Positions 33,642-42,654 of a DNA stretch of 64,000 nucleotides are shown in pieces (position 1 is the first letter of the stretch; each line of letters begins with the position of its first letter). The notes beneath the pieces were generated by a model that did no database searches, had not been told where the DNA came from, and saw nothing but the letters and a program-made list of their open reading frames with translations. The stretch is from Bog-1340 sp964513515 (lineage in GTDB: Bacteria; Patescibacteriota; Minisyncoccia; Phycocordibacterales; GWA1-40-21): assembly GCA_964513515.1 (NCBI GenBank), contig CAZEMP010000002.1, forward strand, positions 1-64,000, read 5' to 3'. The position numbers and the translations under genes were made by a program.

Positions 33642-34148
33642 TTAATAAGAACCTCTTAATATTGCCGTGCCATAAAACCATTCGCTTTTATATATATCAT
33701 TGACATTTGTCTCTAACTCCATTTCTATCCTCACCGCAAAAGATTTACCCGTGTTAATTTTAGTAAAAATTAAATTCTTAACAAAAACACCCTTAGAAGT
33801 TAGTGGTCCAACTATGTTTGGCACATCAGATCCCTCATAAAAATCAATAGTACCTTCTGATGAAGTAGAAAATCTTACCACACGAGTTAGATTGTCTTGT
33901 TTCATCTCAAGAATGCCCATTGATGCTTGTTCCACGGTCTCTGATGATCGTATCTCCCTTAGAATCCCCTCCATTGCAGTGTATCCAGAATTTCTAATAT
34001 TAATATCTGCAAAGGAACTTCGATTTGATTTTAATACTACAGTTATTGACTGAACTATAACAAGAATAATTATAGTCATTAATGCCACATACATAAGCAT
34101 CTCTATAAGTGTGAACCCTGTTTTTTTGTTTTTATTATTCGTATTCAT
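33642..34148 (-). CDS. PilW/GspJ-like pseudopilin
   Basis: 168 residues. Class III signal TGFTLIEMLMYVALMTIIIL: the glycine before F at position 12 marks the prepilin peptidase site and E5 of the mature protein is present (FTLIE). The C-terminal head is beta-rich (AMEGILREIRSSETVEQASM; VRIEMELETN). Third of four pilin-type genes. Assigned as PilW/GspJ-like only from order and size. Confidence 0.82.
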   Translation of the reverse strand: MNTNNKNKKTGFTLIEMLMYVALMTIIILVIVQSITVVLKSNRSSFADINIRNSGYTAMEGILREIRSSETVEQASMGILEMKQDNLTRVVRFSTSSEGTIDFYEGSDVPNIVGPLTSKGVFVKNLIFTKINTGKSFAVRIEMELETNVNDIYKSEWFYGTAILRGSY

Positions 34149-34179
34149 TATTTTTTATTCATATACTTCCATTATATTT

Positions 34180-34677
34180 TTATATATTTGCTATATATGT
34201 AGACAAACTCTTGTTTGTTGTTGAATTCTTTAATAAATAAGAAACTGATACTGTAACTTTTTTAGTATATGGATCTAAGAAGCCACTATCAGTAATTCTT
34301 CCACTAGAATCTCTATAAACCGGCTCTAAGTTAAAAGTTCTTACATAAATAGAGTCAATATATGAAAAAGTAGATGTTGCATACCAAGTGTTGTTGGTTG
34401 ATGAGGACGTATCAAAATAAAAATAGTAATCTGTATTCTCGCTTAGGGTTGAAATATAATTCCACCCCGTATCTCTTATTATTTTTACCGCCTCTATACC
34501 CTCTTGTGCAATATAAGCGGCTTTCGTTGATTTTAAACTGTCAAAAGCAGTAGAAATATACATACCGCTTACTGTAATCAAAGATCCTAATATTACTGTA
34601 AATATAAAAATAGCGATTAGTATTTCTACTAAGCCAGAACCTTTTTTAAAACTGATCTTTCTAATATTTATTTTCAT
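34180..34677 (-). CDS. PilV/GspI-like pseudopilin
   Basis: 165 residues. KKGSGLVEILIAIFIFTVIL is the processing site and hydrophobic helix, with glutamate at the usual position of the mature pilin. Next comes AAYIAQEGIEAVKIIRDTGW, the AEGIEAVRxxRD pattern typical of CPR minor pilins, then a beta-rich head with many Ser/Thr/Tyr. It is second in the pilin row, 6 bases after the FimT-like gene. Confidence 0.82.
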   Translation of the reverse strand: MKINIRKISFKKGSGLVEILIAIFIFTVILGSLITVSGMYISTAFDSLKSTKAAYIAQEGIEAVKIIRDTGWNYISTLSENTDYYFYFDTSSSTNNTWYATSTFSYIDSIYVRTFNLEPVYRDSSGRITDSGFLDPYTKKVTVSVSYLLKNSTTNKSLSTYIANI

Positions 34678-34683
34678 TATGCT

Positions 34684-35139
34684 TTAGTTTTTTTCTATGA
34701 CCCCTGTTGGATATACACGTATTACTGCATTTTTTGATAAATCAGATAAAACAGAAACGATTATTGTGCCACTGGCACTAGTACTTCCAGACACATTATT
34801 GAAAATGATATCTTCTCCTATACCTGTAGAAGTGCCTATAGTGACAAGATTTGAAACAGTAAACTCTCTATTTGAGTTTCCGTAATTATTTTTAAAAGAG
34901 ACCAGTCTATCATTAAAAATTCTTACTCCATAATTTGATGCATCTTTTGAAGAAACCGCCATAGATCTTGCTTCACTTAAAACAGACATTGTTGAAATGA
35001 TCGTTGTGTCTAAAGCTTCACTTCCTCCAACTGTACTAAATGATGAAACAGCCATTGAAACTAGTATTGTTGTTATTGCCAAAACTATTAGTACTTCTGT
35101 CAGGGTAAACCCTTTTTTTAAATACACTGCTATATTCAT
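34684..35139 (-). CDS. FimT/GspH-like pseudopilin
   Basis: 151 residues with KKGFTLTEVLIVLAITTILV, a clean type IV prepilin site (G/FTLTE). The head domain has SVLSEARSMAVSSKDASNYG and ends IIVSVLSDLSKNAVIRVYPT, the GspH/FimT style in which a long alpha helix precedes a small beta sheet. First of four pilin-like genes after pilC. The prepilin peptidase that must process these proteins is not in the window. Confidence 0.85.
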   Translation of the reverse strand: MNIAVYLKKGFTLTEVLIVLAITTILVSMAVSSFSTVGGSEALDTTIISTMSVLSEARSMAVSSKDASNYGVRIFNDRLVSFKNNYGNSNREFTVSNLVTIGTSTGIGEDIIFNNVSGSTSASGTIIVSVLSDLSKNAVIRVYPTGVIEKN

Positions 35140-35150
35140 AATATGACTAA

Positions 35151-36356
35151 TTATATTGAATCAACTAAAGAGTACATAGGTTTTATTATTGCAAGTGCAA
35201 AAAATCCTACAGCAATACCTATAAACACCATAAGTACGGGTTCGATTATTGTAGAAATGTTTTTCGTTTTTTGATCAACAGATTCTTCATAAAAAAGGGC
35301 AACTTCCATAAGCATTTCTGGAAGCTTGCCTGTCTCTTCGCCCACTACCATCATTTCAGCAACAAAAACAGGGCACAAACTTGTATTTTCCATAAAGACA
35401 CTTGAAATAGCACCTCCTTTTTCTACAGCAACTTTAGCCGTGTTTAAAACATCTTTAAAATATTCGTTTTGTACAACATGTCTGGTAATAGATATAGATT
35501 CTGTGTAAGAAACCCCGGAAGATAATAGGGAAGAAATTGTTCTTGTGAGTCTGGCAGAATTAGTTTCTCTAACAAGCTCGCCGATAACTGGAAGTTTTAA
35601 AATTAAAAAATCAAACATTCTTTTTCCCGGTTTAGAAAGTAAATATAAATAAAAAATAATAAATACAAATATTAAAATAAGTAAATATAATAAAATATTA
35701 TTTTTTAAAAGGTCGCTCACATTTATCAGCAGCTTCGTTAGGAAAGGTAATTCCAGTTTCAACCCCTTAAAAGTCGCTGTAATACTAGGAACAACATATA
35801 TAAGCATGAGTACTCCTATAAAAATCATCACTGAAAAAATAACTCCTGGATATATCATTGCGCCTTTAACTTTTTGTTTAAGTTTATATGTTCCGTCCAT
35901 CTGGTTTGAAATAATCTGCAGAGATTCTGAAAGTTTACCAGACTCCTCACCCGCTCTGACCATAGATACAAATAGCTCTGAGAAAATCTTTGGATATTGA
36001 GAAGTCGCACCACTAAATGAATTGCCTTTATTTATTTCTGATTCTAATGACTCTATAACTTTCTGAAAATTCTTATTAGAAATTTGTTTCTTTAAAATAT
36101 TTAATGCCTTAGCTAGTGACAATCCTGCTTTTATCATCAATCCTAGATTTCTAGCAAATATTATCTTCTGATGTTCTGGAACAGTGCCAACAAAAGGAAT
36201 ATTAATCTCAAATTTTGGTTTTGTTATTTCGTATGCAGATATTAATGTGTCCCCTTCCGCTTTAAGTTCCTCATATAAGGAAAATTTGTCTCTGGATTCC
36301 CTTGTTCCATCATATTTATTACCATTATTTTTTATAGCCTTAAATTTAAATTTCAT
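35151..36356 (-). CDS. pilC: Type IV pilus inner-membrane platform protein PilC (GspF family)
   Basis: 401 residues with two GspF domains: the first at ~65-190 (QKIIFARNLGLMIKAGLSLA; FSELFVSMVRAGEESGKLSE) and the second at ~265-395 (SARLTRTISSLLSSGVSYTE; PVFVAEMMVVGEETGKLPEM). Three membrane helices are apparent (about 167-190, 215-240 and the last at 375-398, IIEPVLMVFIGIAVGFFALA). PilC couples the cytoplasmic ATPase to pilin assembly. One base separates it from pilB, so the two are co-transcribed and probably translationally coupled. Confidence 0.96.
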   Translation of the reverse strand: MKFKFKAIKNNGNKYDGTRESRDKFSLYEELKAEGDTLISAYEITKPKFEINIPFVGTVPEHQKIIFARNLGLMIKAGLSLAKALNILKKQISNKNFQKVIESLESEINKGNSFSGATSQYPKIFSELFVSMVRAGEESGKLSESLQIISNQMDGTYKLKQKVKGAMIYPGVIFSVMIFIGVLMLIYVVPSITATFKGLKLELPFLTKLLINVSDLLKNNILLYLLILIFVFIIFYLYLLSKPGKRMFDFLILKLPVIGELVRETNSARLTRTISSLLSSGVSYTESISITRHVVQNEYFKDVLNTAKVAVEKGGAISSVFMENTSLCPVFVAEMMVVGEETGKLPEMLMEVALFYEESVDQKTKNISTIIEPVLMVFIGIAVGFFALAIIKPMYSLVDSI

Positions 36357-36357
36357 A

Positions 36358-38124
36358 TTATTCTGTAACGACTCTCAAGACCTCCTCAATCGTTGTCATT
36401 CCAGTAACACATTTGTATATTCCGTCTTCTAGCATAGTAAGCATACCTTCTTTTTTTGCTTGCTTTTCTATTTCTTCTGAAGTTGCTCCTGCCATTACAA
36501 GATCTTTTATTGGTCCTGTCATTTTTAGAATCTCGTGAATACCAATTCTACCTGCATAACCATCTTTTGAATCAATAGTTGCTTTTGGTCTGTAAAAATA
36601 GATATTTTCCCACTTATCATTTTCCCCCACAATATTTTCTGACTTTAAAGTTTCCAAAACCTTATCTAAATCTACTATCTTTGCCAAAGATTCAAGATCA
36701 GCTTTTGGTAGAAGATATTTTTCTTTTTCTCTTGTTAGTTTTCTAACAAGTCTCTGTGCCAAAATAATATTAATAGTGGATACAAGTAAAAATTTCTCTA
36801 TCTTCATATCCATCAATCTTGGTATGGCACCGGCGGAAGAATTTGTATGTAGAGTTGAAAGTACAACATGGCCAGTTAGAGCCGCGTTTACTGCAAGCGC
36901 TGCGGTTTCATTATCTCTAATTTCTCCAACCATTATGATATCTGGATCCTGTCTTACTAAAGACCTAAGACCGTTCGCAAAAGTAAAACCTATTTCTGGT
37001 TTTACTTGAGTTTGGTTTATTCCTGATATTTGATATTCGATAGGGTCTTCAATGGTAGAGATATTTACGTCATGTGAATTCAACATTTCTAATATTGTAT
37101 AAAGTGTGGTTGTTTTTCCGCTACCGGTAGGGCCAGTTGTTAAAATCATACCATTTGCCTTTCTCATTGCCTCATGTACTCTCTCCAAGTTTATTCCGTG
37201 AAAACCCATAGATTCTAGAGTGTAAGATCCAACATTTTCTCTTAGTAATCTCATAACTGTCTTCTCACCATAATATGTGGGAATTATAGATACTCTAAAA
37301 GAGACTTTTTCACCCTCAATATCTATTTTGAATCTGCCGTCTTGTGGTAATCTTTTTTCATCAAGTTTTAAATTAGAAAGGACTTTTATTCTTGCTGTAA
37401 TGCTTGTCGCAGCAATTTTAGGAAGAACCATAGCATCATGCAGAATACCGTCGATCCTATATCTTATAAGAACACTGTCTTCCATACTTTCAACATGTAT
37501 ATCAGAAGCATTTTGTAATGCTGCGTGTTTAAGGAGTGTTTCAACAATACGAACAACCGGTAAATCCTCTGCGATCTTTTTCAACAAAATTTCATTACTT
37601 TCAACTTTTGTCCCAGCTTCTAGATTTCCAGAATCCTTAAGAGCTTGAATATCTTTTTGTATCAAATCTCCAAATTCTGCTTTTAAGCTTTTTTGATACT
37701 GTAGAATTCCACTTTTTATGGAAACTGAATCGGTAAGTCTTGGTAAAATTTTTAGTCCAACTTTCTTTTTTATAAACTCTATTGCTGAAAGATTTTGAAT
37801 ATCAAGCATTGCAACTTCCAATGAGTCTTCATTTGCGGCATATGCTACCATATTGTTTTTACGTGCAAGCGGTTCTGGTATCAAGGAAAGTACAGATAAA
37901 TCTATTTTTTGATTTCTTAAATCAACGAAAGGTATGCCGAGAACATATGCTTGCGCCCTACGCAAATCATCTTCAGAAATTTTTCCCTGGCTAACCAAAA
38001 CATTCTCAGGAGTATCTTTAAGCTTGCCTTCTTTTACAAGATTTTCTATATCAGCATATTCAGTCTTTGTAACAAGACCTGTATCTATCAAAAAATCTTT
38101 TAATTGTTTGCTTTCTAATATCAT
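36358..38124 (-). CDS. pilB: Type IV pilus assembly ATPase PilB (lacks the zinc tetracysteine)
   Basis: 588 residues from the ATG at 38124; a frame extension to 38196 runs into the upstream terminator hairpin and is unlikely. N-terminal GspE-N domain, then the ATPase with Walker A TTGPTGSGKTTTLYT, the Asp box STIEDPIEYQISGINQTQVK, Walker B DPDIIMVGEIRDNETA and the His box STLHTNSSAGAIPRL. Most PilB/GspE proteins carry four zinc-binding cysteines after the AQRLVRKL segment; here the region reads TREKEKYLL and YFYRPKATIDSKDGYAG, with none. A second ATPase at 58582 keeps them. PilB powers pilus extension. First gene of the leftward pilin operon. Confidence 0.95.
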   Translation of the reverse strand: MILESKQLKDFLIDTGLVTKTEYADIENLVKEGKLKDTPENVLVSQGKISEDDLRRAQAYVLGIPFVDLRNQKIDLSVLSLIPEPLARKNNMVAYAANEDSLEVAMLDIQNLSAIEFIKKKVGLKILPRLTDSVSIKSGILQYQKSLKAEFGDLIQKDIQALKDSGNLEAGTKVESNEILLKKIAEDLPVVRIVETLLKHAALQNASDIHVESMEDSVLIRYRIDGILHDAMVLPKIAATSITARIKVLSNLKLDEKRLPQDGRFKIDIEGEKVSFRVSIIPTYYGEKTVMRLLRENVGSYTLESMGFHGINLERVHEAMRKANGMILTTGPTGSGKTTTLYTILEMLNSHDVNISTIEDPIEYQISGINQTQVKPEIGFTFANGLRSLVRQDPDIIMVGEIRDNETAALAVNAALTGHVVLSTLHTNSSAGAIPRLMDMKIEKFLLVSTINIILAQRLVRKLTREKEKYLLPKADLESLAKIVDLDKVLETLKSENIVGENDKWENIYFYRPKATIDSKDGYAGRIGIHEILKMTGPIKDLVMAGATSEEIEKQAKKEGMLTMLEDGIYKCVTGMTTIEEVLRVVTE

Positions 38125-38157
38125 TACTAAGATAATTATACCTTTTCCAGTAAGAAA

Positions 38158-38208
38158 AACAAAAGAAAAATGTCGGGTGCCTAAGTTGCCCGACACGTTT
38201 CTTTTGTT
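38158..38208 (-). terminator. Terminator of the first NHL surface protein
   Basis: Stem TGTCGGG / CCCGACA with outer arms AACAAAAGAAA / TTTCTTTTGTT. Confidence 0.85.
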
Positions 38209-38220
38209 ATTTGTATTTTC

Positions 38221-38247
38221 TTATACTTTATACTAAATACTTATACT
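38221..38247 (-). repeat. Dispersed ACTTATACT-type repeat after the NHL gene
   Basis: TTATACTTTATACTAAATACTTATACT, between the stop codon and terminator; nearly the same as 13291-13317. Confidence 0.6.
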
Positions 38248-38254
38248 TTTTATA

Positions 38255-41200
38255 TTATATTTCTCCTCCCGTCCCAGGATCAAGTTTTACTATAGTTGTA
38301 GTTGAACAACTTGAAGTAAATGTTTCTCCAGATAATAATGTTCCGCTAGTTTCAGCATTAATAGTTTTGGGACCGATTGTTGTGTAAATCTTATTGTATT
38401 CAAGTCCAGAAAGAGTTATTCCGCCAGTTGGTATATTTGTACCCGTCCATTTTGTAATAAGACTTGGAATTTCCACATCAGTAGTACTTAAAGTTGCTCT
38501 TAATGTTGTGGTTCTATTTACATATATATTGGTATCACCGGATGCGTTTCCTGCTTGTAATAAAGTACAAGTTGCATTTGATACTACCTCCGGTGTGGTA
38601 CAAAGACTTGCAATAGCAGATAAGGTATTTGATGGAATAGAGTCTCCTAAAATAGCATTATTGGCTATAACATAATAACTGTGAGGATTTGTATCTCCAA
38701 CTGGCAACACATCGATATATGGAGAAAATGAAACGTCTGGATTTATTTTTACTCCATCCTTGTAGATCTTAAAAGTGGATTCGGGTGAATCCCAACTTAA
38801 GCCTATCTGACCACACGTACTCGAGTTTACCGCAAAATTTGTTGGTGGAGATACTGTTGTCGGTCCAACGGTCACTGTTACAGACTTGCTTGCAGAATAG
38901 GTACCCTTAACACATGTAGCAGTAAAGGTTGTGTCAGTTGTTAAGGGTCCAGAAGATTTAGTGCCCGATAAATTATTATCAGGGGATGAAAACTTTTTAA
39001 TAATATGACTGCTCATATCTACAACATATACATCTCCAGAAGAATCAATGCTTAAGTCTGTAGGACCTAAAAACTGGTAATTTGCAGAACCGTAAGAACC
39101 GAATTTTGAAACATATCCACCAGATGAGTTGAATTTTTGAATATTAAAATTACTAGCATCTAAAACATAGATATTACCTGAAGAATCAAGGGATATTCCG
39201 TAAGGGTACTGAAACTGGCCATTACCAGAACCAACTGAACCAAATTTTGAAAGATATACACCATTGGAATTAAATTTTTGAATACGATAATTATAAGTGT
39301 CCACAACATATATATTATCTGAGGAATCAAGAGCTACTCCATTTGGCTGCAAAAACTGTCCGTTGCCACTTCCGTTATAACCTAAACCTGCGGTGTGTAT
39401 CCCGATAGATGAACCATCATAACCTAACCACCATAAAAAATTACCAAAAGGGTCAAATTTTTGAATACGGTGATTATATACATCGGCAATATATACATTA
39501 TTTGATGAGTCAGTAGCTATTCCCCTAGGACCACTGAATTGCCCTTGGCCAGAACCCCCAGAACCAAATTGTGAAATATATACACCAGATGAGGTAAATT
39601 TTTGGATACGATTATTGCCAGTATCCACAACATAGATATTATTTGAGGAATCAGTAGTTATTCCGGAAGGATAGGAAAACTGACTATTATCAGAACCAGA
39701 AGAACCGAACCTGGATAGATATGTGCCAAAAGAAGTAAATTTTTGTACGTGATTATTAACATTTTCTGTAATATATATATTTCCTGAGGAATCAAGAGTT
39801 ATATTATTTGGTGAAAAAGCGCTAGTGCCATATGATCCAAATTTAGAATCATATGCGCCAGCTGAAGTAAATTTTTGAATACGATTATTGCCAGTATCTA
39901 CAATGTATAAATTACCTGAGGAATCAAGAGTTATTCCCCGGGGATCAAGTAATTGTCCGTCACCAGTTCCAAATGAACCAAACTGGGAAATATATGTGCC
40001 AGCTGAAGTAAATTTTTGAATACGGTGATTACCTTGATCAACAACATATATATTATTTGAAGAATCAAAAGCTATTCCTTTAGGATTGCTAAATTGGCCT
40101 TCGCCAGAACCACCAGAACCAAATTGTGAAATATATATACCAGATGAGGTAAATTTTTTAATACGACCGTAATTATAAGAGCCTTCTACAATATATAAAT
40201 TATTGGATGAATCAATTGCTATTCCCCAAGGATTACTAAGAAATTGTGAGTCGTCACCACCATATGAACCGAATTGGGAAAGATAGGTACCTGAAGTATC
40301 AAATTTTTGAATACGAAAATTATTGATATCTACAACATATATATTATTTAAAGAATCAGTAGCTATTCCGCTAGGATACTGAAACTGACCATTACTAGAA
40401 CCAAATGAACCAAACTGGGAAATATATGTGCCAGCTGAAGTAAATTTTTGAATACGGTGATTACCTTGATCAACAACATATATATTATTTGAAGAATCAA
40501 AAGCTATTCCTAATACCCCATTAAATTGTCCATTGTCTGTTCCATAAGAGCCAAACTGGGAAATATACGTGCCATCTGATGTAAATTTTTGAATACGATT
40601 ATTGCCAGTATCTGCAATGTATAAATTACCTGCGGAATCACGGACTATTCCGGAAGGAGAGCTAAATTTAATACCAGCAAAACCATCAGAACTAAACTGG
40701 GAAACATATTGGTATGACCCGGTACTTGTAATCCAGTTGCTATCATTCTTTGTCACATCACATGAATCTGCATTAGTTGAATTCCAAGAAATATCTACAG
40801 AACCTTCAGGTGTGGTGGAAGTAGCACTTGCATCTATACTGACGTTTATAATGGGGATGACTGATATTGTTAGGTCCTTAGTTATTTCGCCCCCATCACC
40901 CTTACAATAAAGCTGAAAATATTCATCTTCTGTTATAGGTCCTGAGTCGGTAGTTATAGTACTAGGACTACCCCACGATATAACTCTGCCATTACCAGTC
41001 AAAGTACAAGAAGTGCTGTTAGTTATACTTGCAGAAATAGTTGCGGAGTTATTATAATCAACTGGATTAGGAGTAGCATAAAAAGAAGTAATAGCAGGAG
41101 CGGGTATTGGAGGTGTATACGTACAATATTGATTTGCCCCTATAATATCTGTACTAGTAATGGTACAACCAGACGGTAAATATACCGGAGTATAACAATA

Positions 41201-42553
41201 TAATACACCGTTTACATCACATGGGGCAAAATTATTATTCCAGCAATAAGCATAAGTGCACGGATATGCCTCTACTTTACTCAAAGGTAAAAAATAAAAT
41301 AAACTACTCGATATTATTATCACACCAAATATCATTATTAAATATTTTTTTCTGTAAACCAAAGCACCCAAACCCATAACCACAAGAACAAGTGCTATAA
41401 TTTTTAGAAACATTGCAATTGTTGAAAATGTTGGTGTTGTTGTACTTACAACGGTCATGACTTCATAATTTTGTGTATCAAGAATGGTGCCATTTGATGA
41501 AAGTATTATATTAGCTTTTGGATTAGTACAGTCTTTAGTGATTGGTATTTTTAGATTAATTATTGAAAAGTTAGATATATCTTTTGTTGTGGTTTCCGAA
41601 CATAGACCTGTATCGTCAGTGATGCTCGCTGTAATTGTACTTGTACTTACTCCTGTCTGCGTTGAGAATACTTGAAGATTTGCTGTGTCTCCTCTCCTAT
41701 AATATGTTTTGTCAAAAACTACGTTTTTTATTTCACCCGCTATGCCCGATAGAATGTAATTGATTGAGATAGTGTTAGATGTAGTTTTTGAATCTGGGGT
41801 TTTTAGGAAAAAAGAAATATTGTAACTCTGTGGATTTGATGCTTTTGGTAAGATTATGTTTATATCACTAATCCCCTTCTTGATTATGATGTTTTCTCTA
41901 GAACCTCCTGTATCAGAAACTGTCTCTCCAAATATTGTGTGACTTCTAGTTATAAAGTTTGGTGTAAAAATTGTGTTTGTAGATAAATTGCTTTGTACCA
42001 AACATTTTATGGTGACTACATCTGTAGAGTTTATAAGAACCACTTGGCTCAATAAATATTGTTCCTTCGCTGTATTTTTAACGAGATAACAAGAGTCGGG
42101 AATAATTTGAATTATATTTGGTAGATTATTCGTAATTTTTACCTCGCCAACCAGAGCTGTGCCCAGAGATAATCCATTCTCATTTTTACTATCAATCCAC
42201 ATTCTGTATGTACCTACAGATATTGAAGATGGAATACTATAATCAATAACCTTTGTTATCTTAGTGTTTTCTGCTAAGGAGATGGTTTCTTCATATACCT
42301 TTTCATCGAAAATCACTTGGTTTGTTGAAGATGACGTCAATCGCACAGAATATTTTATCTGTGGTTGGGCTCCTACCCTATTTGATATATCAAAAGATAT
42401 TTTATAGTCTCTATCATTACTTAAGACTATTTTTGCATTACTTATATTTACTGTGGCTACGACTGTGCCTTGGGAGTTTTGGGCGAAGGCATTGTGAGAG
42501 AAAAGTGTAGTGAGAAGAAATATAGAAAACATTGATCTCAATATTATTTTCAT
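38255..42553 (-). CDS. Giant surface protein with 12 NHL repeats nested in an Ig-like domain
   Basis: 1432 residues. A signal peptide (residues 1-24, ending NAFA-QN) leads into a ~350-residue outer domain with beta pattern, then two membrane helices at about 379-400 and 404-424, so the remainder is again outside. After a cysteine-containing region (YPCTYAYCWNNNFAPCDVNG) and one Ig-like domain, a second Ig-like domain (SATSTTPEGSVDISWNSTNA) is interrupted near residue 613 by twelve ~47-residue NHL repeats (pattern GIATDSSNNIYVVDTGNNRI), enough for two six-bladed propellers. The domain resumes with GTKSSGPLTTDTTFTATC near 1215. A fibronectin-III-like and a C-terminal domain follow, ending DPGTGGEI. 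It is a paralogue of the next gene. Probably adhesive; partner unknown. Confidence 0.85.
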   Translation of the reverse strand: MKIILRSMFSIFLLTTLFSHNAFAQNSQGTVVATVNISNAKIVLSNDRDYKISFDISNRVGAQPQIKYSVRLTSSSTNQVIFDEKVYEETISLAENTKITKVIDYSIPSSISVGTYRMWIDSKNENGLSLGTALVGEVKITNNLPNIIQIIPDSCYLVKNTAKEQYLLSQVVLINSTDVVTIKCLVQSNLSTNTIFTPNFITRSHTIFGETVSDTGGSRENIIIKKGISDINIILPKASNPQSYNISFFLKTPDSKTTSNTISINYILSGIAGEIKNVVFDKTYYRRGDTANLQVFSTQTGVSTSTITASITDDTGLCSETTTKDISNFSIINLKIPITKDCTNPKANIILSSNGTILDTQNYEVMTVVSTTTPTFSTIAMFLKIIALVLVVMGLGALVYRKKYLIMIFGVIIISSSLFYFLPLSKVEAYPCTYAYCWNNNFAPCDVNGVLYCYTPVYLPSGCTITSTDIIGANQYCTYTPPIPAPAITSFYATPNPVDYNNSATISASITNSTSCTLTGNGRVISWGSPSTITTDSGPITEDEYFQLYCKGDGGEITKDLTISVIPIINVSIDASATSTTPEGSVDISWNSTNADSCDVTKNDSNWITSTGSYQYVSQFSSDGFAGIKFSSPSGIVRDSAGNLYIADTGNNRIQKFTSDGTYISQFGSYGTDNGQFNGVLGIAFDSSNNIYVVDQGNHRIQKFTSAGTYISQFGSFGSSNGQFQYPSGIATDSLNNIYVVDINNFRIQKFDTSGTYLSQFGSYGGDDSQFLSNPWGIAIDSSNNLYIVEGSYNYGRIKKFTSSGIYISQFGSGGSGEGQFSNPKGIAFDSSNNIYVVDQGNHRIQKFTSAGTYISQFGSFGTGDGQLLDPRGITLDSSGNLYIVDTGNNRIQKFTSAGAYDSKFGSYGTSAFSPNNITLDSSGNIYITENVNNHVQKFTSFGTYLSRFGSSGSDNSQFSYPSGITTDSSNNIYVVDTGNNRIQKFTSSGVYISQFGSGGSGQGQFSGPRGIATDSSNNVYIADVYNHRIQKFDPFGNFLWWLGYDGSSIGIHTAGLGYNGSGNGQFLQPNGVALDSSDNIYVVDTYNYRIQKFNSNGVYLSKFGSVGSGNGQFQYPYGISLDSSGNIYVLDASNFNIQKFNSSGGYVSKFGSYGSANYQFLGPTDLSIDSSGDVYVVDMSSHIIKKFSSPDNNLSGTKSSGPLTTDTTFTATCVKGTYSASKSVTVTVGPTTVSPPTNFAVNSSTCGQIGLSWDSPESTFKIYKDGVKINPDVSFSPYIDVLPVGDTNPHSYYVIANNAILGDSIPSNTLSAIASLCTTPEVVSNATCTLLQAGNASGDTNIYVNRTTTLRATLSTTDVEIPSLITKWTGTNIPTGGITLSGLEYNKIYTTIGPKTINAETSGTLLSGETFTSSCSTTTIVKLDPGTGGEI

Positions 42554-42584
42554 AAGATGATTTTATCATAAAATAATAATATAT

Positions 42585-42611
42585 AGAACGGCGCGCGAAG
42601 CGCGCCGTTCT
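42585..42611 (-). terminator. Terminator of the second NHL surface protein
   Basis: 12-bp perfect arms AGAACGGCGCGC / GCGCGCCGTTCT with GAA loop, followed by an AT-rich stretch. Confidence 0.8.
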
Positions 42612-42654
42612 ACTATCCTTATTTTTATATTTTGCTCTTTGATTTTTAATCTTC

